Notes under the pieces: generated by a model
Told to the model about the DNA's origin: nothing
Database searches by the model: none
Seen by the model: only the letters and a program-made list of their open reading frames with translations
Position numbers and translations under genes: made by a program
DNA from: Clostridia bacterium
Lineage (GTDB): Bacteria; Bacillota; Clostridia; Oscillospirales; Acutalibacteraceae
DNA: 44,803 nt
Assembly (NCBI GenBank): GCA_017435665.1
Contig: JAFSEP010000031.1
Coordinates: 1 to 44,803 of the forward strand
Reading direction: 5' to 3'
Part shown: positions 8,024 through 15,763 of the stretch, one piece after another
Layout: each line of letters begins with the position of its first letter
How positions within the stretch are numbered: position 1 is the stretch's first letter

Positions 8024-9290
8024 TTCCGTTTTCCTCCTCACTGTTCTTCTGAGCCAATACCACGCACTTGCTGTCTGAGGGAATTTTACCTCTGACAAGA
8101 TCCTCTGCAAAGGCTCTGCAGGTAGGACTGCCGCAAGCTGCGCAATCTATTCCGGGAAGCTCTTTTTTGATATTTTCTATCTGCGCCATCATTCTCATAG
8201 ACTCACCCATATTGTTACTCAGGCGGCTGATGGGAATATATGACGGAGATGTATTAAGGAAATAACCCTCGGGAATAAACTTTTCATCTGCGGGAAGGTG
8301 ATTGAGGGAAACGGGCATATACCGTCTGACCGTCTGAAGCCTTGTCTTTGCAATGAAGGGGTTTTCTATGGTCATAACACCGCCCACACATCCGCCTATA
8401 CATGCATTAAGCTCAACAAACTCAAGCTGAGGTATGTTGCCGTTTTCAATCTGGTCAAGAATCTTTATGCAGTTTTCTATGCCGTCTGCAGCAAGATAAC
8501 TGTCATTGAGAAGTGCGGAGGACTCACCGCCGCTTGTTGCCCAGCCTATACCAACCTTACCCGATTCTGTCATAATCTCGGGTTGCTTATCCTTTTTCAT
8601 AGCACCGACTAAAAGGAAGTATATCTCGCTGAGAGATACAACCACGTCTACGTTGCTCTTATAGTCACCGTATCCGTTTCTTATATAGCTCACCTTCGCC
8701 GCACAGGGGGAAATAAAAAATGTTCCTATTTCCTCATCCTTCAGCTCGGGATGCTCCTTCTTTGCCTTTTCCTTAGCGAGTATTGCTGCAATCTCCATAG
8801 GCGGAAGAAGCGGCATAATGTTATCCTTCAGATAAGGAAAGCGCAAAGAAATAAGTCTTGCGATAACGGGACATGCCGATGAAATAACCGGCTTCTTTAT
8901 TCCGGGGATTTTCAGATAAAGCCTTGTATATGCCGAAACCAGCTCGGCAGCCTTGGCAACCTCAAAGATATCGTCAAAGCCGATATCCTTCAGTCCCTGA
9001 ATAACATAGTTGACATCGTCCAGACCGTCAAACTGTCCGAAAAGGGACGGAGGCGGAAGCGCTATCTTCCACTTGTAATGCTGATAATGCTCAAACTTTG
9101 AGCACATAGCCTTCTTAGCCTTACTCTGACATACTCTTATGCACTCACCGCAGTCAATACAACGGTCAGTATCAATATGCGCATGTCCGTCTTTGATTCT
9201 TATGGCCTCAGTCGGGCAATGTCTCATACACGCAGTACAACCGGTGCATTTTTCCACATCAAGTTCAACGGAATGCTTATAGTGAATCAT
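8010..9290 (-). CDS. Sensory-type [FeFe]-hydrogenase (HydS-like)
   Basis: A 426-residue protein with an N-terminal double [4Fe-4S] ferredoxin (C15-C25, C44-C54), an H-cluster domain with all four cluster cysteines (C140, C196, C297, C301), and a C-terminal FeS domain (C383, C386, C391, C409). The first H-cluster motif is SSACP, so alanine replaces the cysteine that relays protons in catalytic enzymes. That change is characteristic of sensory hydrogenases, which have low turnover. Unlike many HydS proteins it has no PAS domain. It probably senses H2 or redox state and signals through the ATPase, PHP and DRTGG neighbours (inference). GGAGGTG precedes the ATG. Confidence 0.88.
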   Translation of the reverse strand: MIHYKHSVELDVEKCTGCTACMRHCPTEAIRIKDGHAHIDTDRCIDCGECIRVCQSKAKKAMCSKFEHYQHYKWKIALPPPSLFGQFDGLDDVNYVIQGLKDIGFDDIFEVAKAAELVSAYTRLYLKIPGIKKPVISSACPVIARLISLRFPYLKDNIMPLLPPMEIAAILAKEKAKKEHPELKDEEIGTFFISPCAAKVSYIRNGYGDYKSNVDVVVSLSEIYFLLVGAMKKDKQPEIMTESGKVGIGWATSGGESSALLNDSYLAADGIENCIKILDQIENGNIPQLEFVELNACIGGCVGGVMTIENPFIAKTRLQTVRRYMPVSLNHLPADEKFIPEGYFLNTSPSYIPISRLSNNMGESMRMMAQIENIKKELPGIDCAACGSPTCRAFAEDLVRGKIPSDSKCVVLAQKNSEEENGNDSK

Positions 9291-9327
9291 ATTTCTTCAC
9301 CTCCGCAACGTGTTTTTCCTCTGTTTC

Positions 9328-9756
9328 TCAGTCTGTGAGATTTACATACATCTTTATTGTTGTGCCCTTGCCAACCTCTGTTTCGATATGCATTTCATCT
9401 GTATATCTCTTCATATTCGGCAGACCCATACCAGCGCCGAAGCCAAGCGAACGGACCGTATCTGTTGCAGTGGAGTAGCCCTCCTGCATAGCAAGGTCTA
9501 TATCCTTTATTCCGGGGCCGTGGTCTTTGAGCACTATTTCAATTTTATCCTCAAATACGGTAACATCTGCTTCGCCGCCGCCTGCATGTATAACCATATT
9601 GATCTCGCCCTCATACATAGCTATCGAAACCTGTCTGATAATATCGGGGGCAAGACCCAGCTGGCGCAGACTGCGCTTTACATTGGCAGAAGCCTGACCT
9701 GCAGAAGTGAAATCAGTACCGTCCACGTCAAAGTGAAAAGTCAGCGACTCATTCAT
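9328..9756 (-). CDS. Anti-sigma-factor-like (RsbW/SpoIIAB-type) ATPase
   Basis: A 142-residue GHKL ATPase with the size and motif order of serine kinases such as RsbW. The N box is near residues 49-56 (EGEINMVIHA), DHGPGI near 78, and GAGMGLPNM near 107-115. It has no HisKA domain. Anti-sigma kinases bind or phosphorylate a sigma factor or an anti-anti-sigma partner; none is encoded here, so its target is unknown. Together with the second ATPase at 6412-6963 it gives the cluster two free-standing kinase-like modules. Its start overlaps the DRTGG stop by 4 bp (ATGA). Confidence 0.83.
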   Translation of the reverse strand: MNESLTFHFDVDGTDFTSAGQASANVKRSLRQLGLAPDIIRQVSIAMYEGEINMVIHAGGGEADVTVFEDKIEIVLKDHGPGIKDIDLAMQEGYSTATDTVRSLGFGAGMGLPNMKRYTDEMHIETEVGKGTTIKMYVNLTD

Positions 9757-10106
9757 ACGTGCCTGCTTTCTCCTCTGAGACCGTTCTCATAAAGCTTACC
9801 GCAAGCCTCATACATACGCATAGGCGTTGTAAGAATCACAAGAGAGCTGTCTTTTGCAAGCTCAATCATCTCAGGGGTAGGTTTTTTGCTTCTTACAAAA
9901 ACGATGCAGACCATATCCATCATCTCAGCTGTTCTTACAACCTGAGAATTGACAAGACCGGTCAGAAGCACTGCCTGATTTTTAACATAGGCAAGAACAT
10001 CGCTCATCATATCGCTTCCGCAAGCTGAAAACACTTCGTTATCAAGACTTTCTTCACCGCATACAACCTCGGCTTCAAGAATTTCCTTAATGGTGCCTAT
10101 CGTCAT
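9753..10106 (-). CDS. DRTGG domain protein (upstream copy)
   Basis: A 117-residue DRTGG-domain protein, paralogous to 7697-8023. It begins MTIGTIKEILEAEVVCGEE and ends with TTPMRMYEACGKLYENGL, matching the layout of the other copy. The two copies flank the ATPase and sensory hydrogenase pair. A ligand-binding or scaffold role is inferred. It lies 24 bp after hydC and is probably co-transcribed with it. Confidence 0.8.
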   Translation of the reverse strand: MTIGTIKEILEAEVVCGEESLDNEVFSACGSDMMSDVLAYVKNQAVLLTGLVNSQVVRTAEMMDMVCIVFVRSKKPTPEMIELAKDSSLVILTTPMRMYEACGKLYENGLRGESRHV

Positions 10107-10130
10107 AGTGAACTTCCTTTACAAATGTTT

Positions 10131-10625
10131 TTATTGATACTTAGCAAGAATATCCTTAACGTCAGCAGCAACAAGACGTCCGTAAACGTCATCGTTTACT
10201 GTAAGAACGGGAGCAAGACCGCAAGCACCGATGCAACGGCATGCAGTTACAGAGTACTTTCCGTCCTCTGTGCATTCCTCAGCTTCAATTCCCAGCTGAG
10301 CGCAGATTTCGTCAAGAATTTCCTGTGCACCCTTAACATAGCAGGCTGTACCGAGACAAACTGAGATGTTGTACTTGCCCTTGGGTGAAAGTGAGAACTG
10401 AGCATAGAATGTTGCTACGCCGTAAACCTTTTCAAGAGGCACGTCCATACCGTTTGCGATGGTGAGCTGAACCTCAAAGGGAAGGTATCCGTAAATTCTC
10501 TGTGCTTCCTGCATAACGTGCATAAGCATACTCTTGTCATCTTTGCATTCAGCGATGATTGCCATTAATTCATCATGCTGCTCGGGTGTGTCCGTAAAAG
10601 GAATTTTGCTTATCTTCTTGAGCAT
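10131..10625 (-). CDS. hydC: Hydrogenase [2Fe-2S] subunit HydC (NuoE-like)
   Basis: A 164-residue thioredoxin-fold ferredoxin, the NuoE-type subunit that pairs with HydB. All four ligands are present (C90, C95, C131, C135) in the contexts CLGTACY and CRCIGACG, with the conserved YGVATFYAQF helix before them. First gene of the ten-gene hydrogenase cluster, although the catalytic genes hydB and hydA are at the far end. An AAGGAAGGAAAA-like site precedes the ATG. Confidence 0.95.
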   Translation of the reverse strand: MLKKISKIPFTDTPEQHDELMAIIAECKDDKSMLMHVMQEAQRIYGYLPFEVQLTIANGMDVPLEKVYGVATFYAQFSLSPKGKYNISVCLGTACYVKGAQEILDEICAQLGIEAEECTEDGKYSVTACRCIGACGLAPVLTVNDDVYGRLVAADVKDILAKYQ

Positions 10626-10711
10626 AAATTTTCCTTCCTTTCAGAAAATATTATTATATCGGAATGCGACTTTGTCAAAAAGTTAACAAAGCACATTTTT
10701 CCACATATGAC

Positions 10712-10720
10712 ATTATAGCA
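10712..10720 (-). promoter_or_regulatory. Candidate extended -10 promoter of the hydrogenase cluster
   Basis: On the minus strand TGCTATAAT (extended -10) lies about 87 bp before hydC. No good -35 box is seen 17 bp upstream, so it would depend on the TGn element or an activator. The rest of 10626-10932 is AT-rich and holds no gene that I can support. Confidence 0.5.
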
Positions 10721-10932
10721 GAACAATTCATAAAAATCTAGTGTTTATCCGAATAAATTTGACTTTTTGTCTTATAATTTTTTGGGTTAAATGACATAAA
10801 ATGAAAAGTTGTTTTATTTGTTTTCGTCTCAAGTAAGATTAATTTCTCTTTCAATCGCTTTAGTGCACACCGATTTGTATCGTCAGACCTTAAGTTAACC
10901 GGTGACTGCGCCAATATATTGATTTTTTCGGC

Positions 10933-10965
10933 AAAAAACACCCGTCAAATTTGACGAGTGTTTTG
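10933..10965 (-). terminator. Terminator of the Ig-like secreted protein gene
   Basis: A 13-bp stem with one mismatch (10936-10949 with 10950-10963) and a T6 run on the minus strand, about 50 bp after the stop codon at 11018. Confidence 0.85.
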
Positions 10966-11017
10966 TACCCTAATTTTTAATTTATCTTACTGTGTAGATT
11001 TGTAAGTTATCAAGATG

Positions 11018-11437
11018 TTATGCTTGAGTGACTGTGAACTCACCGCTCGCATAACCGATCATACCGTCGCCTTCCACAATATATCTGACTATAAGACGGT
11101 ACTCACCCTCTTCAAGTCCTTTGAAGTTCTCAAAAGAATCACCGAGTTCAATTGAGTCTACTGCGCTTCCGTCGTGACGAATTGAGTAAGCCTCTTCTGT
11201 GTAACCGTAAGCAATATTGGTGTTTTGCCAATTACCGTTTTCATCCTTCTTTTCAATTGAAGTGACATATGGACGGTGAATAGTCCTTCTTGTGTTGTTT
11301 TCGCACTCAAAGGTAATTATAGCAGTTTCTGTTGTGACGGGTCTTACGGACACCTTTACGTCATCAGGCTTTGCAGGAAGTATTACCGATATGATTGACA
11401 TTAAGATTGCTAAAACAGCGCTGAATAATGCAGACAT
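11018..11437 (-). CDS. Secreted or surface protein with bacterial Ig-like domain
   Basis: A 139-residue protein with an N-terminal hydrophobic segment (residues 2-20) that looks like an uncleaved anchor or signal, followed by a beta-rich domain. The pattern VRPVTTETAIITFECENNT, then SIEKKDENGNWQ, then GEYRLIVRYIV resembles single Ig-like domains of Firmicute surface proteins. No catalytic motif is seen. AGGAGG precedes the ATG. It is transcribed divergently from the PadR operon; a shared palindrome between the promoters suggests joint control. Confidence 0.65.
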   Translation of the reverse strand: MSALFSAVLAILMSIISVILPAKPDDVKVSVRPVTTETAIITFECENNTRRTIHRPYVTSIEKKDENGNWQNTNIAYGYTEEAYSIRHDGSAVDSIELGDSFENFKGLEEGEYRLIVRYIVEGDGMIGYASGEFTVTQA

Positions 11438-11481
11438 AAGAAATCCTCCTTTCTTTATTTTTTGAACCTTAAGGCATTTTC

Positions 11482-11510
11482 AGTATAGCATTGTTTATAT
11501 CTTATGTCAA
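11482..11510 (-). promoter_or_regulatory. Promoter of the Ig-like protein gene
   Basis: On the minus strand TTGACA (11505-11510), 17 bp, TATACT (11482-11487), about 45 bp before the start codon. Its -35 box lies 1 bp from the palindrome at 11512-11536. Confidence 0.82.
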
Positions 11511-11511
11511 T

Positions 11512-11536
11512 ATATATTTTGCGATACAAAATATAT
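11512..11536. promoter_or_regulatory. Palindromic operator candidate between divergent promoters
   Basis: A perfect 10-bp inverted repeat, ATATATTTTG and CAAAATATAT, with a 5-bp centre. It lies next to the -35 box of the minus-strand promoter and 18 bp upstream of the -35 box of the padR promoter. Autoregulation by the PadR protein is inferred. Confidence 0.6.
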
Positions 11537-11554
11537 AGTTTTGCAAAAACACCT

Positions 11555-11583
11555 TTGACTTTGCTTATTTTCTATGGTAATAT
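11555..11583 (+). promoter_or_regulatory. Promoter of the padR operon
   Basis: TTGACT (11555-11560), a 17-bp spacer ending in TGG, and TAATAT (11578-11583), 33 bp before the TTG start codon. Confidence 0.75.
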
Positions 11584-11615
11584 AAAGTTAAAGAAAAAGG
11601 AAAGGAGAATCTGCC

Positions 11616-11951
11616 TTGCTCAATACGGATAATTTCAAGCGCGGAACCGTTGACCTTGTGGTTTTAAGCGTTCTGCGTGAAAAGGATATGTATGGTTACG
11701 AGATAGTCAAAGCAATAGAAGAAAAAAGTGGCGGCAGATTCCAACTGCCTTTGGGCACACTGTATCCTGTTTTGTACCGCTTCTTGGAAAGCGGATATCT
11801 TTCCGACAGGGATGAAATAGTCAACAAACGATTGAGAAAATATTATCACCTCGAGGAAAAAGGAGAGGAATTTTATAAAGAAGCTCTTGCGGAATATATA
11901 AAAATTTCCGAAGGAGTCAATATGATAACACAAGGCGGTGGAATTGAATGA
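11616..11951 (+). CDS. PadR family transcriptional regulator
   Basis: A 111-residue winged-helix regulator. The PadR signature is clear: MYGYEIVKAIEEKSGGRF, PLGTLYPVLYRFLESGYL, and the wing KRLRKYYHLEEKGEEF. It starts at a TTG codon placed 8 nt after AAAGGAG; no upstream ATG fits. PadR proteins of this short type usually repress their own operon, often together with a membrane or transport protein. The next gene starts inside its stop codon (ATGA). Confidence 0.92.
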   Translation: MLNTDNFKRGTVDLVVLSVLREKDMYGYEIVKAIEEKSGGRFQLPLGTLYPVLYRFLESGYLSDRDEIVNKRLRKYYHLEEKGEEFYKEALAEYIKISEGVNMITQGGGIE

Positions 11952-12343
11952 AAAAAGACGCAATTTTAAACAAATACATTTCATCGGTTTCCTCACTCAT
12001 TATCTGTCAACCAAAGCAGAAAAAAGCTTTTCTTGCTGAGCTTCGTTCTGAAGTGGAGAATTTTCTCACCGAAACAGAAAACGCGACAGAAGAGGATGTT
12101 GAAGCATTTTTCGGAACTCCCGAAACAATTGCCTCAAGCTTCATTTCAAATACTGACAGCACTGAGATAAAAAGAAGGATATCAGTTAAAAATATTATTA
12201 GTGTTGCTGTAATTGTCGCGCTTCTCATCTATATCGCCTTTGTTGTTATAAGTCTGATTGATGTTCACACAGAAGCTCACGGATATTTTGAGGAGGGTAT
12301 TACCCAGGCTGTTATCAGCCTGATGAAAGGCGGGATATTATGA
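11948..12343 (+). CDS. DUF1700-like single-TM membrane protein
   Basis: A 131-residue protein with a charged cytosolic N-terminal half (LxxxIxxxxLxxxKxxFLAELRSEVENFL, then the FFGTPETIASSF motif) and one membrane segment (about 85-107). The N-terminal part resembles the DUF1700/HAAS domain usually encoded next to PadR regulators. It overlaps both neighbours by 4 bp (ATGA) and is the middle gene of a three-gene operon. Its function is unknown; it may be a PadR-linked membrane stress protein. Confidence 0.75.
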   Translation: MKKDAILNKYISSVSSLIICQPKQKKAFLAELRSEVENFLTETENATEEDVEAFFGTPETIASSFISNTDSTEIKRRISVKNIISVAVIVALLIYIAFVVISLIDVHTEAHGYFEEGITQAVISLMKGGIL

Positions 12344-12873
12344 AAAAGGTAATTTCAATTGTATTGGTGTTGGTACTTTTTACATTTCCTCTTACACCTT
12401 TTGCACAAGCGGCAAGCAATGCACAGATTGAATATTTTGAAGATGGCTCATATATGATAATCAGCTCAGAAGAGGATATTGAACATGAAGACAACGAGGT
12501 TTCCCTAGGATTCATAGAAAAGCTGATTAAAGCAATCAGAAAACTTATAAATCTGATTTTAGGAAAAAGTAATGTCCAAACCGTAAAAGATATAAAATAT
12601 GTTCATTACTACGACAAAAATGGGGTTCGTTTGTGGAGCGTTTACGTCGAGGGAACATTTACCTATAACAGTAAATCGGCAACATGCACAAATGCTTCTA
12701 CAAAATATTACATTTATGACAATGATTGGGAAATGATTTACTGCAATGCGGAAAAAAGCGGTGCAACAGCAACAGCAAATTTTAAGATCAGACAATACAA
12801 ACTGGGTATACCGCTTAAAGTAATTGAAAGAGCGGTCACTCTCACTTGTGATGAAAACGGAAAAACAACATAA
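12340..12873 (+). CDS. Secreted protein of the padR operon, unknown function
   Basis: A 177-residue protein with a clear signal peptide (MKKVISIVLVLVLFTFPLTP..AQAA). After an acidic stretch comes an amphipathic segment (GFIEKLIKAIRKLINLILGK, about residues 51-70), then a beta-rich C-terminal domain ending without an anchor. The domain pattern (DKNGVRLWSVYVEGTFTYN, then ATCTNASTKYYIYDNDWEM) recalls small secreted Clostridia proteins, but I cannot name the family. The amphipathic helix might associate with membranes. Coupled to the previous gene by ATGA. Confidence 0.7.
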   Translation: MKKVISIVLVLVLFTFPLTPFAQAASNAQIEYFEDGSYMIISSEEDIEHEDNEVSLGFIEKLIKAIRKLINLILGKSNVQTVKDIKYVHYYDKNGVRLWSVYVEGTFTYNSKSATCTNASTKYYIYDNDWEMIYCNAEKSGATATANFKIRQYKLGIPLKVIERAVTLTCDENGKTT

Positions 12874-12875
12874 TC

Positions 12876-12906
12876 AAAAGGGGGCTGTTTTACAATCCCC
12901 TTTTTT
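12876..12906 (+). terminator. Terminator of the padR operon
   Basis: An AAAAGGGG/CCCCTTTT stem with a 13-nt loop followed by T6, immediately after the stop codon. Confidence 0.82.
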
Positions 12907-12925
12907 CCGCGCATAAACAAAATCA

Positions 12926-12958
12926 AACAGCTGTCTCACCTTAAGTGAAACAGCTGTT
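12926..12958 (-). terminator. Terminator of the small cysteine-rich protein gene
   Basis: A 13-bp stem built on ACAGCTGT and TCAC with one mismatch and a 5-nt loop. On the minus strand it is followed by a T-rich stretch. Confidence 0.65.
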
Positions 12959-12986
12959 GTTTTATTCTTTTTACGTCTTTTCCCGA

Positions 12987-13175
12987 TTACTTTACCTGTT
13001 CCGAAACGAAGTCTGCATCAAGGCATGAGCAGGAAACATAGTTTTCCTTTTCGTCAACGCATTTTTCGTTCTTCTTTGCGCAAAGCTTTGTTACAAGAAC
13101 ATAGATGCCTGCGATTGCAGCAGCAATAGCAGCGATTATTCCCACAATTTTAGCTATCTTCTTAACTGTATCCAT
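12987..13175 (-). CDS. Small single-TM protein with cysteine-rich tail
   Basis: A 62-residue protein. The start MDTVKKIAK is chosen because GGAGG lies 9 nt upstream; the longer frame has a non-conserved extension. One Ala/Ile-rich membrane helix (about 7-29) is followed by a charged tail with four cysteines (LCAKKNEKC and VSCSCLDADF). I do not recognise the family; the tail could bind a metal or be lipid- or disulfide-modified. Confidence 0.6.
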   Translation of the reverse strand: MDTVKKIAKIVGIIAAIAAAIAGIYVLVTKLCAKKNEKCVDEKENYVSCSCLDADFVSEQVK

Positions 13176-13263
13176 ATCTGTTTTCCTCCAAAAATAATTT
13201 ACAGGTGTATTATACAACTTAATGTATGCAATGTCAATATTTTGTGTATTAAATTAAATAAAA

Positions 13264-14232
13264 TCAATATGTAAATGTGATTGTTCCGTCATACTGTCCG
13301 TGCATTTTGATGGACACGGTAATTCCCATCATCTTGCCTTCACCGCCGCCCTCTGAAACAGGCATACAGTAGGTTATGGATTTCAGCTTTCCGTCGGAGT
13401 TAATTACGGCACTTATCTTTGAAGCATTATAGTTTGCGTACATTGACGTAACATTTACACTTGAGGGAAGCCCGAAGGACTCAACACTTATGGTTTCATA
13501 AATACCGTCGTGATAAACGGCAGGAGCAGTATTTGTCTGCTTTTCGGGATTCATCTCAACCTGAACGGTATATGTTCCGTCACCGTTATCCGTTGCCGTT
13601 GCGCTCTTTACACCTGCCGGGTCAAGGTATGCAGGCTTGTTCGGAGGGAAAACCAGAGTATCGGGGGTTTCATCAGAGCCGCCCTGATCTACACCGTTGA
13701 CGAAGGTATAGGTTGCATTCGTAACGTTTCCCTTATCGGCAATTATTGAATCAGCTATGCTTTTGACAAGAGCACCGCCCGTTATTTCATCCACAGCAAT
13801 AGCCATATTGTGATTTCTTGAAGCTGTGAAGTTCTTTGTTGACTTTGTGGCATTAATCGCATCGGTAAGAGCCTTTGCAATATCCTCCTTGGTGGAGGGG
13901 ATCTTTGAAGCCGGAGCCTCGGTTGCCGTTGTTCCCGGCTCGCCGTTCTGCCCTTGCTGGTTACCTGCATAGGTCGTAAGTCCCGAATCTCCCGTCGGAA
14001 GAGTTATTGTCACTTGTTCGGTGGTTGTGGGCGTCGCCTGATTGGTCACCATATTTATAACAATCTGTGTAGTGCTTTCCGTCGGTGAAGGCTGAGTCTG
14101 TGTTTCGGGGAGGGTCATCATCCCGTTTCTGACAAAATATGTACCCAGAACAAGACCGATGCAGAAAATCCAGATTACTGCAACACAGCCGGCACATACC
14201 TTCAGCAGCGTTTTAGTACTGATTTTATCCAT
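13264..14232 (-). CDS. Membrane-anchored surface protein with Thr-rich linker
   Basis: A 322-residue protein with one N-terminal membrane helix (about 12-34, WIFCIGLVLGTYF), then a Thr/Pro/Gln-rich low-complexity linker (about 40-110) and an exported globular domain (about 113-322). The domain includes DNGDGTYTVQVEMNPE and ends in alternating beta strands (GITVSIKMHGQYDGTITFTY). This build resembles exported LppX/DUF-type lipid- or wall-associated domains, but no lipobox or catalytic motif is seen and I cannot assign a function. AAGGAA precedes the ATG. Confidence 0.7.
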   Translation of the reverse strand: MDKISTKTLLKVCAGCVAVIWIFCIGLVLGTYFVRNGMMTLPETQTQPSPTESTTQIVINMVTNQATPTTTEQVTITLPTGDSGLTTYAGNQQGQNGEPGTTATEAPASKIPSTKEDIAKALTDAINATKSTKNFTASRNHNMAIAVDEITGGALVKSIADSIIADKGNVTNATYTFVNGVDQGGSDETPDTLVFPPNKPAYLDPAGVKSATATDNGDGTYTVQVEMNPEKQTNTAPAVYHDGIYETISVESFGLPSSVNVTSMYANYNASKISAVINSDGKLKSITYCMPVSEGGGEGKMMGITVSIKMHGQYDGTITFTY

Positions 14233-14329
14233 ATTAATTCCTTCCGCAGACGTATATGTCCGCTGTTTTCAAATTCCGCTTTTTATTCTACCACCGATAC
14301 AGTCCTTTTTCAATAACAAAATATAAACT

Positions 14330-15763
14330 TTATTTTTTCGGAGTATAATCCACAGTAAAGCAATGGGATTTTATTCGGTATCCGAGAATATGCATCCTGA
14401 ACTGCTCTCCGCTTACGGTTTTTGAACCTATTTTCACCTTGCTGACATAACCTATATACGGGCTTACGGCATCGTCTGCTTCAAGGATTTTTATCCACTT
14501 TGACGGGTCTCCCTTCAGCTTTATACCGTATGCCTCCTCGGCAGCTTTCTTTATATCTTTGCTTGAAATTTTAACGGTTGCCTTCCAGCTTTCACTCTTC
14601 TTATCCTTAGCACTTTCCACCGCAGCGAGATACGGATAATCTGCACCCCAAGCGTTTTTACTGCTTGCTGTTTTGCCTGCACTTACGGAATGATACGGTG
14701 TCATACAAGCCTTTCCGTTATAAGCAACATATTCTCCCATAACCTTGTTCACGGCCTTTTTCACCTTTTTACTTACAGCCGATTTTGATGAGAAGGCGTG
14801 TTCATAGCTCTTGATTTTAAAGTTACGGTTTTTTGCATATGTATAACAGGCGACCACCTGAGCCTTGATTGTCTCGTAGGATGCATTGCCGCCGATTTCT
14901 GCCTGAGTAACACGCTGAAGATACTGTTTAAGAGAATACTTTTTATCTCCGTATTTCACTTTTGAGGGCATCTTTTTGTCCTTTTTGATTTTTGTTCCCG
15001 TGAAATAATACGTCAGTATCTCATCATATTTTTTGCCGTTTTTCGCCATTACCTGAGCACCGTTCTGACTGAGTCCCACGCCGTGACCGACACCGTAGCA
15101 AACGAAGGTGAAGGTACCTTCTGTAGATTTTACGTGTTTGAAGCTGCAGGTCTTCTTCATCGACTTTGTTCCGTAGTATTTTTTGTCACCGTTGACCTTA
15201 TATGCGCTTACCTTATATACGCCCTCTTTTTTCAGGGTTATACTTGTTTTTTCTGTGGTTTTATATTTCTTCCACTTTCCTGTTTCCTTATTGAGAAGAT
15301 AAATCTGATATCCGTCGGCATTTTTTATTTTATCCCATTTCAGCCTGAAGGAATTTTTCTTTTTGTTGGTGCATCTTGTATTCTGCACCTTTTCAGGTGT
15401 TGTCACAGCCTCGGCGAAGGTTCCCGTTTCGCTGTAATAATTCTTTCCGTCAACATTATCTATTGCCTTCACGTTAAAGCGATAGGTTTCCCCCGGTTCA
15501 AGGCCTGATACGGTGCAGGTATTTGTGCCGAACAGCCCGTATTCCAGATATTTTTTCTTTGTCTTATCATACATATAGAGCTTATAATTATCGGCGTTTT
15601 TCACCTTTGTCCATTCAAGCACCACTGCTGTTTCCGAAGCACTTTTCTGTATAAGCTGAGCCACGTTTTCCGGTCTGTATTCCGCCTGAAGTGTAAAGGC
15701 AAAGCATATTGCCAGCACACATATCAGCATACTTGTCAAAAGGAATTGTATATAACGTTTCAT
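14330..15763 (-). CDS. Secreted FN3-SpoIID/LytB protein with permuted domain order
   Basis: A 477-residue exported protein. Signal peptide (1-28), two fibronectin type III-like repeats (about 32-120 and 124-205), then a SpoIID/LytB-type peptidoglycan lytic domain. In ordinary SpoIID the KAQAVAARTYA motif comes first and GHGVGMSQ...YYxGT last. Here GHGVGLSQNGA (226-236) and YYFTGT (252-257) come first, followed by AEIGG with the presumed catalytic E289, KAQVVACYTYA (300-310), YHSVSAGKT (357-365) and the SGEQFR...F segment (451-470), which ends the protein. This is a circular permutation at the same total domain size. It likely cleaves glycan strands or modifies amidase products at the cell surface. 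AAAGGAG lies 9 nt before the ATG. Confidence 0.85.
   Translation of the reverse strand: MKRYIQFLLTSMLICVLAICFAFTLQAEYRPENVAQLIQKSASETAVVLEWTKVKNADNYKLYMYDKTKKKYLEYGLFGTNTCTVSGLEPGETYRFNVKAIDNVDGKNYYSETGTFAEAVTTPEKVQNTRCTNKKKNSFRLKWDKIKNADGYQIYLLNKETGKWKKYKTTEKTSITLKKEGVYKVSAYKVNGDKKYYGTKSMKKTCSFKHVKSTEGTFTFVCYGVGHGVGLSQNGAQVMAKNGKKYDEILTYYFTGTKIKKDKKMPSKVKYGDKKYSLKQYLQRVTQAEIGGNASYETIKAQVVACYTYAKNRNFKIKSYEHAFSSKSAVSKKVKKAVNKVMGEYVAYNGKACMTPYHSVSAGKTASSKNAWGADYPYLAAVESAKDKKSESWKATVKISSKDIKKAAEEAYGIKLKGDPSKWIKILEADDAVSPYIGYVSKVKIGSKTVSGEQFRMHILGYRIKSHCFTVDYTPKK

Noticed and set aside
10738-10941. 67-codon reading frame on the minus strand before hydC
   Set aside because: It has no ribosome-binding site, overlaps the terminator at 10933-10965, and its composition looks like non-coding AT-rich DNA.
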